Origin: Trichormus_B sp936914905
GTDB taxonomy: Bacteria; Cyanobacteriota; Cyanobacteriia; Cyanobacteriales; Nostocaceae
Direction: 5' to 3' (one strand)
Length of the DNA: 64,000 nt
Assembly: GCF_039871975.1 (NCBI RefSeq)
Contig: NZ_JBDPLL010000001.1
In this document: piece after piece, positions 37,774-47,556 of the stretch
Layout of the letters: each line of letters starts with the position of its first letter
Position numbering within the stretch: the stretch's first letter is position 1
Translations under genes and position numbers: made by a program
Notes under the pieces: model-generated
Told to the model about the DNA's origin: nothing
The model's database searches: none
Seen by the model: only the letters and a program-made list of their open reading frames with translations

Positions 37774-38224
37774 GTAAGGAAAGTGGATTAAATAAGGTGT
37801 AAGAGTGCCAATAAGATCTATTAAGATCTATACACCAGAAGGGTAGATANNNNNNNNNNNNNNNNNNNNNNNNNNNNNNNNNNNNNNNNNNNNNNNNNNN
37901 NNNNNNNNNNNNNNNNNNNNNNNNNNNNNNNNNNNNNNNNNNNNNNNNNCAATCCCATTGGGCATCGTTTTTGCCTCATATTTCTCCCCTGTGTCAGGGG
38001 CTGACTTTTGAGAGTGTCCAGACTGTAAAAGACCTCATGGCAACGGTAACAACCCGAACTGGACTCAAACTCTTGACTACCATTCTCTATAACACCTATC
38101 AAACCGGCCAAAAAGTGGCTGTTGACTTCAAATCAAATCTGAATATTGTTTTTGATGAATTCTTGCCCCAATGGAATTACACCCCTAAACCACAGTTACA
38201 GGTTATTTAATCTACTATCCTTAC
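37774..38224 (+). mobile_element. ISAzo13-like element, copy 2 (contains assembly gap)
   Basis: Ends GTAAGGAAAGTGGATTAAAT and ATTTAATCTACTATCCTTAC are inverted repeats of about 22 bp. The plus strand encodes the transposase tail (FESVQTVKDLMATVTTRTGL, LLTTILYNTYQTGQK, FDEFLPQWNY), closely matching the copy at 18859-19364 in inverse. The N run 37850-37949 hides most of it. It splits the cyanophycin synthetase gene. Confidence 0.78.
37850..37949. other. assembly gap (100 N)
   Basis: A run of exactly 100 unknown bases inside the second ISAzo13-like copy; true length unknown. Confidence 0.95.
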
Positions 38225-39233
38225 TGGTGATGGTCATGCAACTATTAAAGAATTGATTAGACGGGAAAATCGTAAACCGGAACGCTCGGATACACCGACT
38301 TGACCCATGGGTAGGATTGAGATTGATGAGGCGTTAGAACGGTATACGGTATATAGATGAACAGGGTTTGATGTTGGATAGTATTGTTGAGAGCGATCAC
38401 ACTGTTTATTTGCGTAAAGTAGCTAATCTGTCAGCGGGTGGAGTCAGTATTGATGCCACAACAATAATTCACCATCATAATATCATCTTGGCGCAAGATA
38501 TAGCCCAATATTTTCGCCTCACTTGTTTGGAGATTGATATCATTGCTGAAGATATTTCCAAATCTTAGAGATCTGGTAACTTTGCTATGCTATTTTAGGA
38601 ATTAATTCTGCACCAGGAATTTTAATGCATCTTAACCCGGCAATGGGTGAAAGTGTTAATGTTCCTACTCATATTTTGTCAACTTTTTTTGAATCTGGTA
38701 GAGATTCCAGAATTCCCATTATCACTTTTAATTACATTTCTATCAGTGAATTACAAGCAACTATTGATCAGATTCTTTCACAACATCCTGAATGGACAAT
38801 TGGTGCTGTTTGTAGTGAGGGAATTTTTGTTAATCGTTCGTAAAAGCTATTGAGAAGGGATTATAATAGCAACATCCAAATTTTGTTGCGTAATCCCAAA
38901 CTTGATTTACTCATTGCTGAATACCCAGAAGATATCCTGGAAGAAGATGGGCTGTTTTACCAAGGAAGTAATATTGTTGTTTTGGATAATCCCAGTGAAA
39001 CAGAAATTATGTTAGTCAGGGTTTTTTGATGATTCAATTGTGGTGATTAAGAAAGAAAAGGATATTTCTATTCGCCGTCCAGAATGAATTGAAGATTATG
39101 CTTTGGGTGCTGATGAACCATTCACAAGGGTTTATTTGAAAGAGATTAGCTCGATTTTGTAACTGGAAATAAAAGTATACATTTTAATACTGCTCGGTTA
39201 AAGGGGAAAGGGGAAAACAAAAACCTTTACCCT

Positions 39234-41222
39234 TTAATCATAATCATAGTCTGATTCATATATTTCTACATCTGGTGAAACTGTGGCATCAGTGAAATCC
39301 ATAACATCATCTGTGAGACGGATGATTTGCCCAGAGAAAAAATTTGCTAAAATTTTAGCTGCTTTTACCACTTCATCATTATCCCAAGTTGACATAGGTG
39401 CTTGTGATATAGGTGGTTGGGTTGGTGGAGGTGGAAGGGTTTGTACTGGGGCTGAGTTCGTGACTACAGGCTCATTTCTGGTTGGTGGTGGTTGGATTGG
39501 TTGTGGTACAGGTGCTAGCGTTGATTGTGATGTTGCTTGTGGCTGGTTATAGCTCGGTATTGTTGGTGGTTGTTGAACACGAGTAGAATCTTGTTGAGGA
39601 GGATTTCTTGCGGCTGAAGTGGAAGTTGATGAAGTTACTTTCTCTAGATTGACTTGGATATCACGCTGAAAAGTCTGCTGAAAAGCAGTTGTAATAATAG
39701 GCAAGTCCGATTTACCCTTTTCATACCATGCTTGTTTAATAGCAATACGAGCTAAAGCACCATCAAAGTCCAACAGATTACTCATTTGACGTAACATTTC
39801 TCGCCTGGAGGGTGGTTGGAGGTTCGCAAGTACCTGTTGCCAAATCTTAGTTAAATCATACTGTGATCCTGTAACAACTTCCTGTGCGGGTGCTGTGGGA
39901 GTTGTTACAGGTGGGGGTGGAGTATATACAGGTTCTGGTGCAGGTGAAGATACTGTTTGAGGTGCTGAATTATGATTTGTTTGGGTATAAGCTGGTGCGG
40001 GTGAAGATATTTGAGAATTATGATTTGTCTGTGTATAAGCTGGTGGTGGTGAAAATGCTACTGGGTAAGAAGGTGGAGATACAGCAGGTGTATTCACAAC
40101 TTGCGAGACGCTGGGTGCTTGTAGCTGAATATTTGCACTAGGTAACAGTCCGAGTAATGTGACTTCTAACCACAATCGGGGCTGGGTGGTGTTTTTTAGT
40201 TGAACTTCTGCTGTTCTTAAATGTTGCTGTCCGCGCAAAATTGTAGTTATGTCTAACTTGTGGGTAAAGTTAATTAGTGTTGTCCAGGTTTGTTGAGTAC
40301 AAGCAACTAAGTCTTGACGATTTGGGGCAGTTTTAGCAATGAGTAAATCTCGGTAGAAGGCGCCAAAATTTTGTAGAATGGTGAGGGGTTCTCTGCCTCG
40401 ATCTAGGATTTGTCGGGTAGAATCTAATACGATTTCGGCATTATCTTGAGTGATCGCATCTAATAAAGCTAACAAATCCTTTTCACTTACTGAACCCACT
40501 AAGTCCCAAACTTGATCTGGTATGACTTCTCCAGGGAACAAAGCTAGTTGATCCAGTAAACTTTCCGCATCTCTCAAGCCTCCCTGAGACATTTGTGCTA
40601 CTAACGTGACCGCATCAAGGGAAATATTAATGTTTTCTTTTGAGGCGATCGCACCTAAATGCTTTACCATCGCTTCTAGCTGAATGCGTCTAAAATCAAA
40701 CCTTTGACAGCGGGAAATAATTGTTGGTAATACTCGCTGTGGGTCAGTTGTGGCTAGGACAAAAACAACGTACTTCGGTGGTTCTTCTAATGTTTTTAGT
40801 AACGCATTGAATGCTGCGGTACTGAGCATATGACATTCATCAATCACATAAACTTTGTACCGACACTGTACAGGAGCAAACTGTGCCTTTTCAATTAATT
40901 CGCGGATGTTATCGACACCAGTATTACTAGCCCCGTCGATTTCAATTACATCCAGGGAATAACCTTTAGTAATGCCTTGACAAATATCACAAACTCCACA
41001 TGGTGTCGGGGTTGGCTTGTCACTTTTAAGACAATTTAATGATTTAGCTAAAATCCGGGCACTAGAGGTTTTACCCGTGCCTCTTGGGCCAGTAAACAAA
41101 TAGGCAGGGGCAATTTTTGCCGAACTAATGGCATTAGTCAGGGTAGTAGCGATCGTCTCTTGTCCCACCAGTTCAGCAAAACTCTTGGGGCGATACTTGT
41201 GGTGCAGGGGTTCGTAAGACAT
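39234..41222 (-). CDS. dnaX: DNA polymerase III subunit gamma/tau
   Basis: The 662-residue clamp-loader ATPase loads the beta sliding clamp during replication. Domain order: N-terminal AAA+ module with Walker A (LFTGPRGTGKTSSARILAKS, residues about 42-61), a four-Cys zinc module (CGVCDICQG), Walker B (VYVIDECHMLS), sensor 1 (VLATTDPQRVLPTIISRCQR), then the domain III collar and a long Pro/Gln/Thr-rich linker (about 370-600). The C-terminal region is acidic (YESDYDYD). No intein is present, although cyanobacterial dnaX sometimes has one. Intact; start MSYEPLHHKYRPKSF at 41222. Confidence 0.97.
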   Translation of the reverse strand: MSYEPLHHKYRPKSFAELVGQETIATTLTNAISSAKIAPAYLFTGPRGTGKTSSARILAKSLNCLKSDKPTPTPCGVCDICQGITKGYSLDVIEIDGASNTGVDNIRELIEKAQFAPVQCRYKVYVIDECHMLSTAAFNALLKTLEEPPKYVVFVLATTDPQRVLPTIISRCQRFDFRRIQLEAMVKHLGAIASKENINISLDAVTLVAQMSQGGLRDAESLLDQLALFPGEVIPDQVWDLVGSVSEKDLLALLDAITQDNAEIVLDSTRQILDRGREPLTILQNFGAFYRDLLIAKTAPNRQDLVACTQQTWTTLINFTHKLDITTILRGQQHLRTAEVQLKNTTQPRLWLEVTLLGLLPSANIQLQAPSVSQVVNTPAVSPPSYPVAFSPPPAYTQTNHNSQISSPAPAYTQTNHNSAPQTVSSPAPEPVYTPPPPVTTPTAPAQEVVTGSQYDLTKIWQQVLANLQPPSRREMLRQMSNLLDFDGALARIAIKQAWYEKGKSDLPIITTAFQQTFQRDIQVNLEKVTSSTSTSAARNPPQQDSTRVQQPPTIPSYNQPQATSQSTLAPVPQPIQPPPTRNEPVVTNSAPVQTLPPPPTQPPISQAPMSTWDNDEVVKAAKILANFFSGQIIRLTDDVMDFTDATVSPDVEIYESDYDYD

Positions 41223-41334
41223 GGAGAGAGTAATTACTAGCTAAAAACAAGGACATTTTCCGAATCAGTTTAATATCTTTCGCTTTTCAATACCCTGGTA
41301 ATTGCTATGACCATCAAAATATCATGTCTGTTTA

Positions 41335-41458
41335 ATTATCATAATATTTTATCGTTTATCCTATATTTTATCGTTTATCGTTTATCCTAAATTTTACCGT
41401 TTATCGTATATTTTATCGTATATTTTATCGTTTATCTTATGTTTTATCGTTTATCGTA
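41335..41458. repeat. degenerate tandem repeat rich in TTTATCGTTTATC
   Basis: About eight imperfect units built from TTTATCGTTTATCCTATATT and TTTATCGTATAT follow one another upstream of dnaX on its 5' side. Unit length varies (12-25 bp), so it is not a CRISPR array. It lies in the leader/promoter zone of dnaX (minus strand). Confidence 0.8.
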
Positions 41459-41740
41459 CTCCCTATCTTCCCCAAACAGCGATTGCCTACGGCAGTGCCC
41501 GGGAGCGCAATCGCTCTTACTACACTCCTAAAAGCGATTCGTACGCAACGCCTGCGCTATCGCTCTCTTCCTAGATCCCGCAAATAGCGATACCTTCGCT
41601 CAGCTGAGTGCAAGGCACACGTTCCGCGAATGCTAACTCACCTCCCCATATTCCCAAAAAGCGATACCTACGGTAAGCTACCTCTAACGCGCTGCCTGCA
41701 TTCCCCAAAGCGAAGTGACAAGTCAGCGCAATCCCTGTGT

Positions 41741-41860
41741 ATGCCAAGACCAAGAGCCAACAATACTGAACAAGACAAAATAGCTCGATTTGAGCGGATT
41801 AAAAAGGCGATTACAGCTTTAGAAAAACAACAAGCTATTATATCAAGGCAGGGGGCTTAG
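41741..41860 (+). CDS. possible 39-residue charged peptide
   Basis: ATG 41741 opens MPRPRANNTEQDKIARFERI followed by a helical KKAITALEKQQAIIS tail. Composition (amphipathic, Lys/Glu/Gln rich) is protein-like, but there is no Shine-Dalgarno and it follows a repeat-dense stretch with HIP1-like sequence. It may be a real small gene or the end of an eroded one. Confidence 0.35.
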   Translation: MPRPRANNTEQDKIARFERIKKAITALEKQQAIISRQGA

Positions 41861-42205
41861 CAAGTCCGTCAAAATTAAAGTAAATACTGATACTACCAAT
41901 TACATGTTTTTACTCCGTGTTGACCATGCGCGACATCTTCAAAATTGAGTAAATACATGCATTTAGGTAAAGCTGGTACTCAAGAACATAATATTCACTG
42001 TAAATATTGATTAGGTAAGCTTTAAATTACGTAAAGAATATATGCGCCATGTAGAGAATTATAAAATGTCAACTATTCTAATGGTATAGATATACACATA
42101 TCAAACTGGCGGATCTGGGAAGGGCTACAAAATTCACCCCTATTCCCTGATAACCCAATAGCAGCTTGTCACGGACATCGCTACAATTTGGAGAAGCAAC
42201 ATTCA

Positions 42206-42886
42206 ATGGTGCAGGAGATGCTCAAGCGGCTAATTAAGTGGCTCAAAAGATTATTGCGAGGTTTATTTGGTAGCAAAAAAACTCCCACTTCCACCAGAGA
42301 GGATGCGGACACAACAGTAGCGCCACCTCTTACCGATACGGATCTAGAATTTTTGTTTACAGAACTTTTAACAGGAGTTCATCAATCCAGAGGCCAGGCT
42401 TGGACAGAAAACTGGTTACATAAAATAGAACATCGTGTCACTACGCAACGTTGGTTAAAATGGTTAAATCAATTTGGTGAAAGATTATTAGCATCGAAGA
42501 AGGCTAATAACGAATTAGCAGCGCGATTAGTAGAGCTAGGTGAGTTAGGTATAGGTGAGATTGGCGACCTTGCCTATAGTATTGGGATGCAATTGTTGAC
42601 GCGCAATCAAGGTGAACCGATTTGGGAATATGGGGGTCCTGATGTTATTAGCCAAATTACTTCAGCACCTATAACTTACGTGGCATCGGAAGATGAGGAT
42701 TTTGCAAAGGAAGAATACCAAAGTGTAACTTGGGATGAATTATTGGTGATATTGCAGGAGAATGAGAACCTGCGCCAGCAAATTGCTCAAGATTTGGGAA
42801 TTGAAACTGATGATCCACAGATGATTATTCAGATGTTAATAAATCAATTACAGACATTTGGTAAGTCGTCTCCACAGAAAAATTGA
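42206..42886 (+). CDS. uncharacterised protein sharing N-domain with the CHAT gene
   Basis: 226 residues from ATG 42206 (GGAG 13 bases upstream; an in-frame TTG at 42188 is possible). The N-terminus is basic and amphipathic (MVQEMLKRLIKWLKRLLRGL), suggesting membrane contact. Residues about 45-135 form a conserved domain (DTDLEFLFTELLTGVHQSRG, WLNQFGERLLASKKANNELA, LGELGIGEIGDLAYSIGMQL). The same domain is found at the N-terminus of the next gene. The C-terminal part is acidic and helical. The paralogy and 195-bp spacing suggest a duplication and possibly joint function. Family not recognised. Confidence 0.8.
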   Translation: MVQEMLKRLIKWLKRLLRGLFGSKKTPTSTREDADTTVAPPLTDTDLEFLFTELLTGVHQSRGQAWTENWLHKIEHRVTTQRWLKWLNQFGERLLASKKANNELAARLVELGELGIGEIGDLAYSIGMQLLTRNQGEPIWEYGGPDVISQITSAPITYVASEDEDFAKEEYQSVTWDELLVILQENENLRQQIAQDLGIETDDPQMIIQMLINQLQTFGKSSPQKN

Positions 42887-43080
42887 GATGATCAGCACAA
42901 GTCAGAATTACAGAAGTAAACCCCTGATGTATGAAGTAAAACCCTGATGTATAAGGAGTTTCATCATCACTCGATATCCTAATGTCCTTGTCTGTTGCTA
43001 TAATTCACCAGTCTGTTAGGTAATTCGTAATTTTTTTTGACACAACGATGGCTACAATCTAGGAGAGAGAAAATGCAAGA

Positions 43081-46000
43081 ATGTGGCAAATGCTCAGGTG
43101 GCTATTGCAGTGGCTTAACAGGTTTATGAAGTATCCTTTTAACAGTCGTCGGACTCATGATGCCAACGCTAAAAAGGGTCATAAGGTGGTAGAGTCTCTA
43201 CCGGAATTAACCAATACTGATCTAGAAGTATTGTTTAACGAGCTGCTTGAAGGTGTGCATCAAGCGCGGGGAAAACAATGGGCGCTGAAGTATTTGCAGC
43301 GGATGGAACCACGAATTACTGTTGAACGTTGGATAGATTGGCTGCTGATATTTGGTGAAAGATTGTTATCTTCACCTGCGCCAAATAGTCACATAGCAAC
43401 GGGAATGGTTAAATTGGGTGAACTCAATGTTGGTAAAGTTGGTGAACTTGCATCAGAAATTGGTGTCCAGCTATTGAGTCGTGAGTTTTTAGCCCAAAGG
43501 TATGTGGAGAATCCACAAGCAGTGGAGATGGAAGCAGCAGCAGTAGTGGCAGATACTCCTGGGCAACAATTACTGCGGGATTTTGGTGAAGAGTTATGGG
43601 AGCATGATCAGGAAGAACCTGTGAACAAAATCACAGCAGTATCCTTAAGCTTGGAGGAAGTATGGACGGGGAACTCACAAAAGTGGAGTCCTCAGAATCT
43701 AGAACAACATACATCTGAGGCTGTTATTTTTGAGTATGTCCAGGAAGATAATCCCGCTGCGATTGAGGAAGTAGAATCTGTTAGTGATTATTCGTTCGCA
43801 GAGAATTGGGATCAGTCACTGGTAAGTTTAGAGCCGAAGGTGGCACATACTCTGGATGAGTTGGTGGTAAGGTTGGAGCAAAGCACCAATTTAGTCCAGC
43901 AACTTGCTTCTGAATTAGCTATTCGCAATGAACACCAAGCATTAATTCAGCGTCCTAGTTTTCAACTAACTGTAACTAATCAAGCTCAAGCATGGTTTTA
44001 TCAAGGTTTACAGCAAGCTAAATCTGGGGATTTGTTGGGGGCGCTGGCCTTTTATAATCAAGCTACTAAACTAGAACCAGAATCAGCTGAGTATTGGTTT
44101 AATCAAGCTTTAACATTATTCCATTTAAAACGTTTTGAAGAAGCGATCGCAGCTTATGACCAGGCGATCGCACTAAAACCAGATTTCTTTAAAGCCTGGT
44201 ATAATAGGGGGGGGATTCTGGCAGAATTTGGCGACTTTGACGGAGCGATCACTTCTTTTGAGAAGGCTATAGAATTTCAACCCAACTATCAAGAGGCTTG
44301 GTCTAGTAGGGGTTTAGCGCTGCTGAAATTAGGACTGATTTGGGAAGCAATTTCCAGTTATGACCAAGCCTTGAAGTTACAAAGCCAAGACCAGGAAACT
44401 TGGTATTATCGAGGAGTTGCCTTGGCTGTAGGAGAGCAATATGAAGATGCAATCGCCTCATACAACCAAGCTATAGAAATTCAACCAGACTATCACGAAG
44501 TTTGGATTGACCGGGGAGTAGTCTTATTTAACCTCAACCGCTGGTCAGAAGCCATTGAATCCTGGGATCAAGCCCTCTCTATTCAACCAGACTTTTACTT
44601 AGCCTGGTATAACCGAGGCATCGCTTTGGAGAACCTAGCCAGACGTGAAGAAGCCATTACTTCCTATCAAAAAGCGATCACCATTAAACCTGACTTTCAC
44701 CCTGCATGGTACAACCAAGCCGTAGCCTTATATTATTTAAATAGATTTGCAGAAGCCATTTTTTGCTATGACAGTGCGTTAGAAATCAAACTAGACTACT
44801 GGGAAGCTTGGCTTGGTCGTGGTGGAGCGGTTGCTAACTTAGTCAATGACAAATTCTCCCTGAGTTTATCCAGTAACATAGCCGCATCCAATCCCAATCT
44901 AAATCAGGGTGGCTATGAGGGTAAATTAGCCACATATCAAGAAGGCTTTAAATATCTCCGTCCAGATACTCACCCCGAAGGTTGGGGAAGATTGCATATA
45001 GCTGCTGGTAATACACATTACGAACACGGCAAAAAACAGTCCACACCCCGCTATTTTTGGCAGAAAGCCGTATCTGAATACCAACAGGCACTCTTAACCC
45101 TCACAGCCGAAGATTTCCCAGAATTACATCTTGATGGTTTACAATCTCTTACCAAAGTGCTTATCAGTTTGGGACAAACAGTAACAGCCCAAGAATTACA
45201 GCAACATGGAGTAGACTTATTACAACAATTACTTAATCAAACAACCCGTCCTGAACAAAGTAAAAAACAACTAGCTTTAAAATTTGCGGGTTTAAGACAA
45301 ATGGGAGTTGACTTAGCAGTCAATATAGGCGATTTAGTAGAATCTTGGGAAATTGCCGAACATTGTAAAAATACCTGTTTAAAATTACTGCTTTCTGATT
45401 GCTATGATGAAATTTACTCTCCCAACTATGAAGCCATTCAACCTCTACTAAATTCCACAACAGCCATAATTTACTGGCATCTTAGTCCAGCAGCCTTACA
45501 CACCTTCATTATTAAACATGAAGCGCCTTCACCCATACTGTTATTAACACCAATACAAGATATAGAAGCCATACCCGAAGCCGTGAAACGTCTAGTAGAA
45601 TTTGAAAGCTGGCTAGAAGATTGGGAAAAACAATATCAAGAATATCGTCAAATACAAGATATAGAAAATCAGTACAAACATTCTTGGTGGGTAGATATAG
45701 AACAGAAGTTGTTACAACTGCAAAACATCCTCAATATTTCTACAATTATTCAAGAACTTGAAGGTATAAGCAAACTGATTGTAATTCCCCACCGTGATTT
45801 ACATAAATTACCTGTCCACGCACTTTTTCCACTCAATCGGGAAAATTCACTCAATTACACCATCAATTATTTACCCAGTATCCAAATAGGCCTGGACTTA
45901 AAAACATATTCATTATCAAATTGGCAACAGCAAAAATTCCTCAGTATTGAAGATCTAGAACACACAAATGATAGCCAGATAAAATGTGCTGATTTTGCAT

Positions 46001-46641
46001 CGGCAATTATCAGAAAAATGTTTGATAGTGCCCAATATATCCAAGGTTCACAAGTTACGCAAGATAATATCGAAAATGCCTTAGCTACAGATTACAACAT
46101 CTTTCACTTTACTGGTCATGCTATCAACAATTTGAGTGAAGCTCAAAAATCAGCTTTAGTTTTAGCAAGTGAAGAAAAACTGACTCTAGCAGAAATTAGT
46201 AAACAGACTTTTAATACTTACAATCTGTTTACTCTCCCAAATTCTGAAATGGTTAGTAATCACAGTCAGAATATCAACAGTGAATATGTGGGTTTAGCAG
46301 CTGGTTTACTAATTGCTGGAGTTCCAGAAGTGTTGAGTACACTTTGGACTGTTGAATCATCTGCAACAGCTGTAGTAATTATCGAATTTTATCGCAGATT
46401 ACTTTTCCATCAATCTCCAGTTACTGCTTTAGCTGAAGTCACAACTTGGCTGAGAGATATAACAGTTGGTGAACTAATCACATGGTATGAAGATTTACTC
46501 ACTAATCTGCATTCAGATGAGGTTAAATTGAGGAATTATGTAATGATGCAAGTTGATAAATATCATCAGTTATCACCTCACAAACAGCCTTATCACCATC
46601 CTTATTATTGGGCGGCATTTATCATTACAGGATGCCTTTAA
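43081..46641 (+). CDS. TPR-CHAT protein with substituted catalytic Cys
   Basis: 1186 residues. Residues 1-20 form an amphipathic basic helix (MWQMLRWLLQWLNRFMKYPF). Residues about 40-135 are the domain shared with the upstream gene (NTDLEVLFNELLEGVHQARG). Residues about 300-610 hold some eight 34-residue TPRs (e.g. AWYNRGGILAEFGDFDGAI). The C-terminal 300 residues are a CHAT (caspase-like) domain with the His motif YNIFHFTGHAIN near residue 1010 and EYVGLAAGLLIAGVPEVLST. Where active CHATs have LSACE(T), this protein has LPNSEM (about 1051), so the Cys is replaced by Ser. The domain is likely a pseudo-protease used for binding. Intact frame. Confidence 0.88.
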   Translation: MWQMLRWLLQWLNRFMKYPFNSRRTHDANAKKGHKVVESLPELTNTDLEVLFNELLEGVHQARGKQWALKYLQRMEPRITVERWIDWLLIFGERLLSSPAPNSHIATGMVKLGELNVGKVGELASEIGVQLLSREFLAQRYVENPQAVEMEAAAVVADTPGQQLLRDFGEELWEHDQEEPVNKITAVSLSLEEVWTGNSQKWSPQNLEQHTSEAVIFEYVQEDNPAAIEEVESVSDYSFAENWDQSLVSLEPKVAHTLDELVVRLEQSTNLVQQLASELAIRNEHQALIQRPSFQLTVTNQAQAWFYQGLQQAKSGDLLGALAFYNQATKLEPESAEYWFNQALTLFHLKRFEEAIAAYDQAIALKPDFFKAWYNRGGILAEFGDFDGAITSFEKAIEFQPNYQEAWSSRGLALLKLGLIWEAISSYDQALKLQSQDQETWYYRGVALAVGEQYEDAIASYNQAIEIQPDYHEVWIDRGVVLFNLNRWSEAIESWDQALSIQPDFYLAWYNRGIALENLARREEAITSYQKAITIKPDFHPAWYNQAVALYYLNRFAEAIFCYDSALEIKLDYWEAWLGRGGAVANLVNDKFSLSLSSNIAASNPNLNQGGYEGKLATYQEGFKYLRPDTHPEGWGRLHIAAGNTHYEHGKKQSTPRYFWQKAVSEYQQALLTLTAEDFPELHLDGLQSLTKVLISLGQTVTAQELQQHGVDLLQQLLNQTTRPEQSKKQLALKFAGLRQMGVDLAVNIGDLVESWEIAEHCKNTCLKLLLSDCYDEIYSPNYEAIQPLLNSTTAIIYWHLSPAALHTFIIKHEAPSPILLLTPIQDIEAIPEAVKRLVEFESWLEDWEKQYQEYRQIQDIENQYKHSWWVDIEQKLLQLQNILNISTIIQELEGISKLIVIPHRDLHKLPVHALFPLNRENSLNYTINYLPSIQIGLDLKTYSLSNWQQQKFLSIEDLEHTNDSQIKCADFASAIIRKMFDSAQYIQGSQVTQDNIENALATDYNIFHFTGHAINNLSEAQKSALVLASEEKLTLAEISKQTFNTYNLFTLPNSEMVSNHSQNINSEYVGLAAGLLIAGVPEVLSTLWTVESSATAVVIIEFYRRLLFHQSPVTALAEVTTWLRDITVGELITWYEDLLTNLHSDEVKLRNYVMMQVDKYHQLSPHKQPYHHPYYWAAFIITGCL

Positions 46642-46712
46642 GCAGACAAGGGTTGAGTTTGAACCTAATTCATAAATAAAATGAAAAGCAATCAAAATTT
46701 TGAAAATAAGTT

Positions 46713-46763
46713 AGTAAACCTCTTGCATAATTAATTTTATGGTATAGTCGGGGTTTGAAATTT
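46713..46763. repeat. MITE family A, truncated copy
   Basis: AACCTCTTGCATAATTAATT and TTATGGTATAGTCGGGGTTT match one end of the family A elements at 13694 and 50338; the rest is missing. Confidence 0.55.
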
Positions 46764-47397
46764 TGTTACGGCTAAACTTAACTCGTAGTTGTAATTGATA
46801 AGCTGTGAAAGATACTCGCCAAATTGTGACAGTGTAAACCTCAGCAATAGAGTAGAGGATATTCCGGTATTTGAAACAGTGGCGACATTTGACGCGATTG
46901 CACGTTCCCGCGCAGTATGAAGGCGATCACCTCCGGTCTGAATCAATCAATGGAGGATTCAGACCCGCTACGTTTTTGGATCAATCTGATCGTTGGCTGT
47001 AGGCCAAGGATTCCCTAATAATCTAGGTCTGACTATGTAACGCGTCACATAGATAGATTGATTAATCAAAGTCACATAAAATGATTAATCAAATTATCTA
47101 TAGCATTTATCAAATTATGTAACGCAACTTAACCAGAAATTAGAACGTTAACCAGAAATTAGAACGGAAGTCCAAGGGTAAATTTTCGTCCTTGGATATC
47201 CATGCTTCAACAGCTAATCCATGATCAGCATTGATAAAAATCATGGAAATAGCCCACGTAGAGTTTGACTGTATAGAATTTCAAGATATAACCGGATAAT
47301 ATCGCCTCGTTCACGGTTACTCACTGAAAAACTGTGAGGAATTGCGATCGTGTCTTTCACAACTACAACTACAAAAATTTTTAGACAGTATCCATTC

Positions 47398-47556
47398 CCT
47401 CTGGGATAATCACCCCCGCATCCTAAGCCAAAGCCCGCAGCGCATTTAGTAGCTTGTTCTGCTCCTCTTTAGTTGGAGCATACATACCCACAGCAGTTGG
47501 CATCCCAAACTTTTCACAGAAAACCAATGAAAAACTAATCCCCTACACCCTAAAGA
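47398..47556 (-). pseudogene. possible Mu-like phage portal (DUF935) fragment
   Basis: The minus strand reads FCEKFGMPTAVGMYAPTKEE and QNKLLNALRALA, stop, DAGVIIPEGM. The 'FG.P...G.Y.P...E...LL.AL..I..DAGVIIP.GM' pattern matches the portal protein of Mu-like phages (gp29/DUF935). Only about 50 codons are visible and no other phage gene is nearby, so this is a single relic at best. Confidence 0.45.

Larger units (their letters stand above)
36844..39162 (+). pseudogene. cyanophycin synthetase paralogue (CphA2-like), multiply broken
   Basis: The pieces in order are: NIFNLKYYIAPNPYLDRGAL (N domain, frameshifted start); ARVVSEVGKLDMGLHINYW; an open ATP-grasp stretch from 37204 with FRLSAYGGPTVYGLLRTAYN, VAVKPVVGHKGIGVTPDV and IVEKSIRGKDFRLLCVNGRF; then the ISAzo13-like element after GRRPAS; then TGDGHATIKELIRREN and Mur-ligase-like pieces with LSAGGVSIDATTIIHHHNI and IGAVCSEGIFVNRS. 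It ends at 39162. The family polymerises Asp-Arg or beta-Asp-Arg dipeptides into cyanophycin, the nitrogen store of heterocysts. At least ten lesions. Whether it is CphA1 or CphA2 is inferred from the divergent N-terminus. Confidence 0.8.

Noticed and set aside
39283..40141. Gly/Val-rich frames opposite the dnaX tail
   Set aside because: They mirror the Pro/Gln/Thr-rich linker of DnaX and have no independent support.
41335..41458. Possible CRISPR array
   Set aside because: The repeated words vary in length and sequence and there are no constant-length unique spacers; no cas gene is nearby.
43074..43128. ATG at 43074 with better ribosome-site spacing upstream of the CHAT gene
   Set aside because: That frame stops after 17 codons; the conserved amphipathic N-terminus is in the frame of ATG 43081.
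47161..47340. Possible second gene fragment (DTIAIPHSFSVSNRERGD, minus strand)
   Set aside because: It looks protein-like but I cannot place it in a family, and stops interrupt it quickly; left inside the gene-poor region entry.
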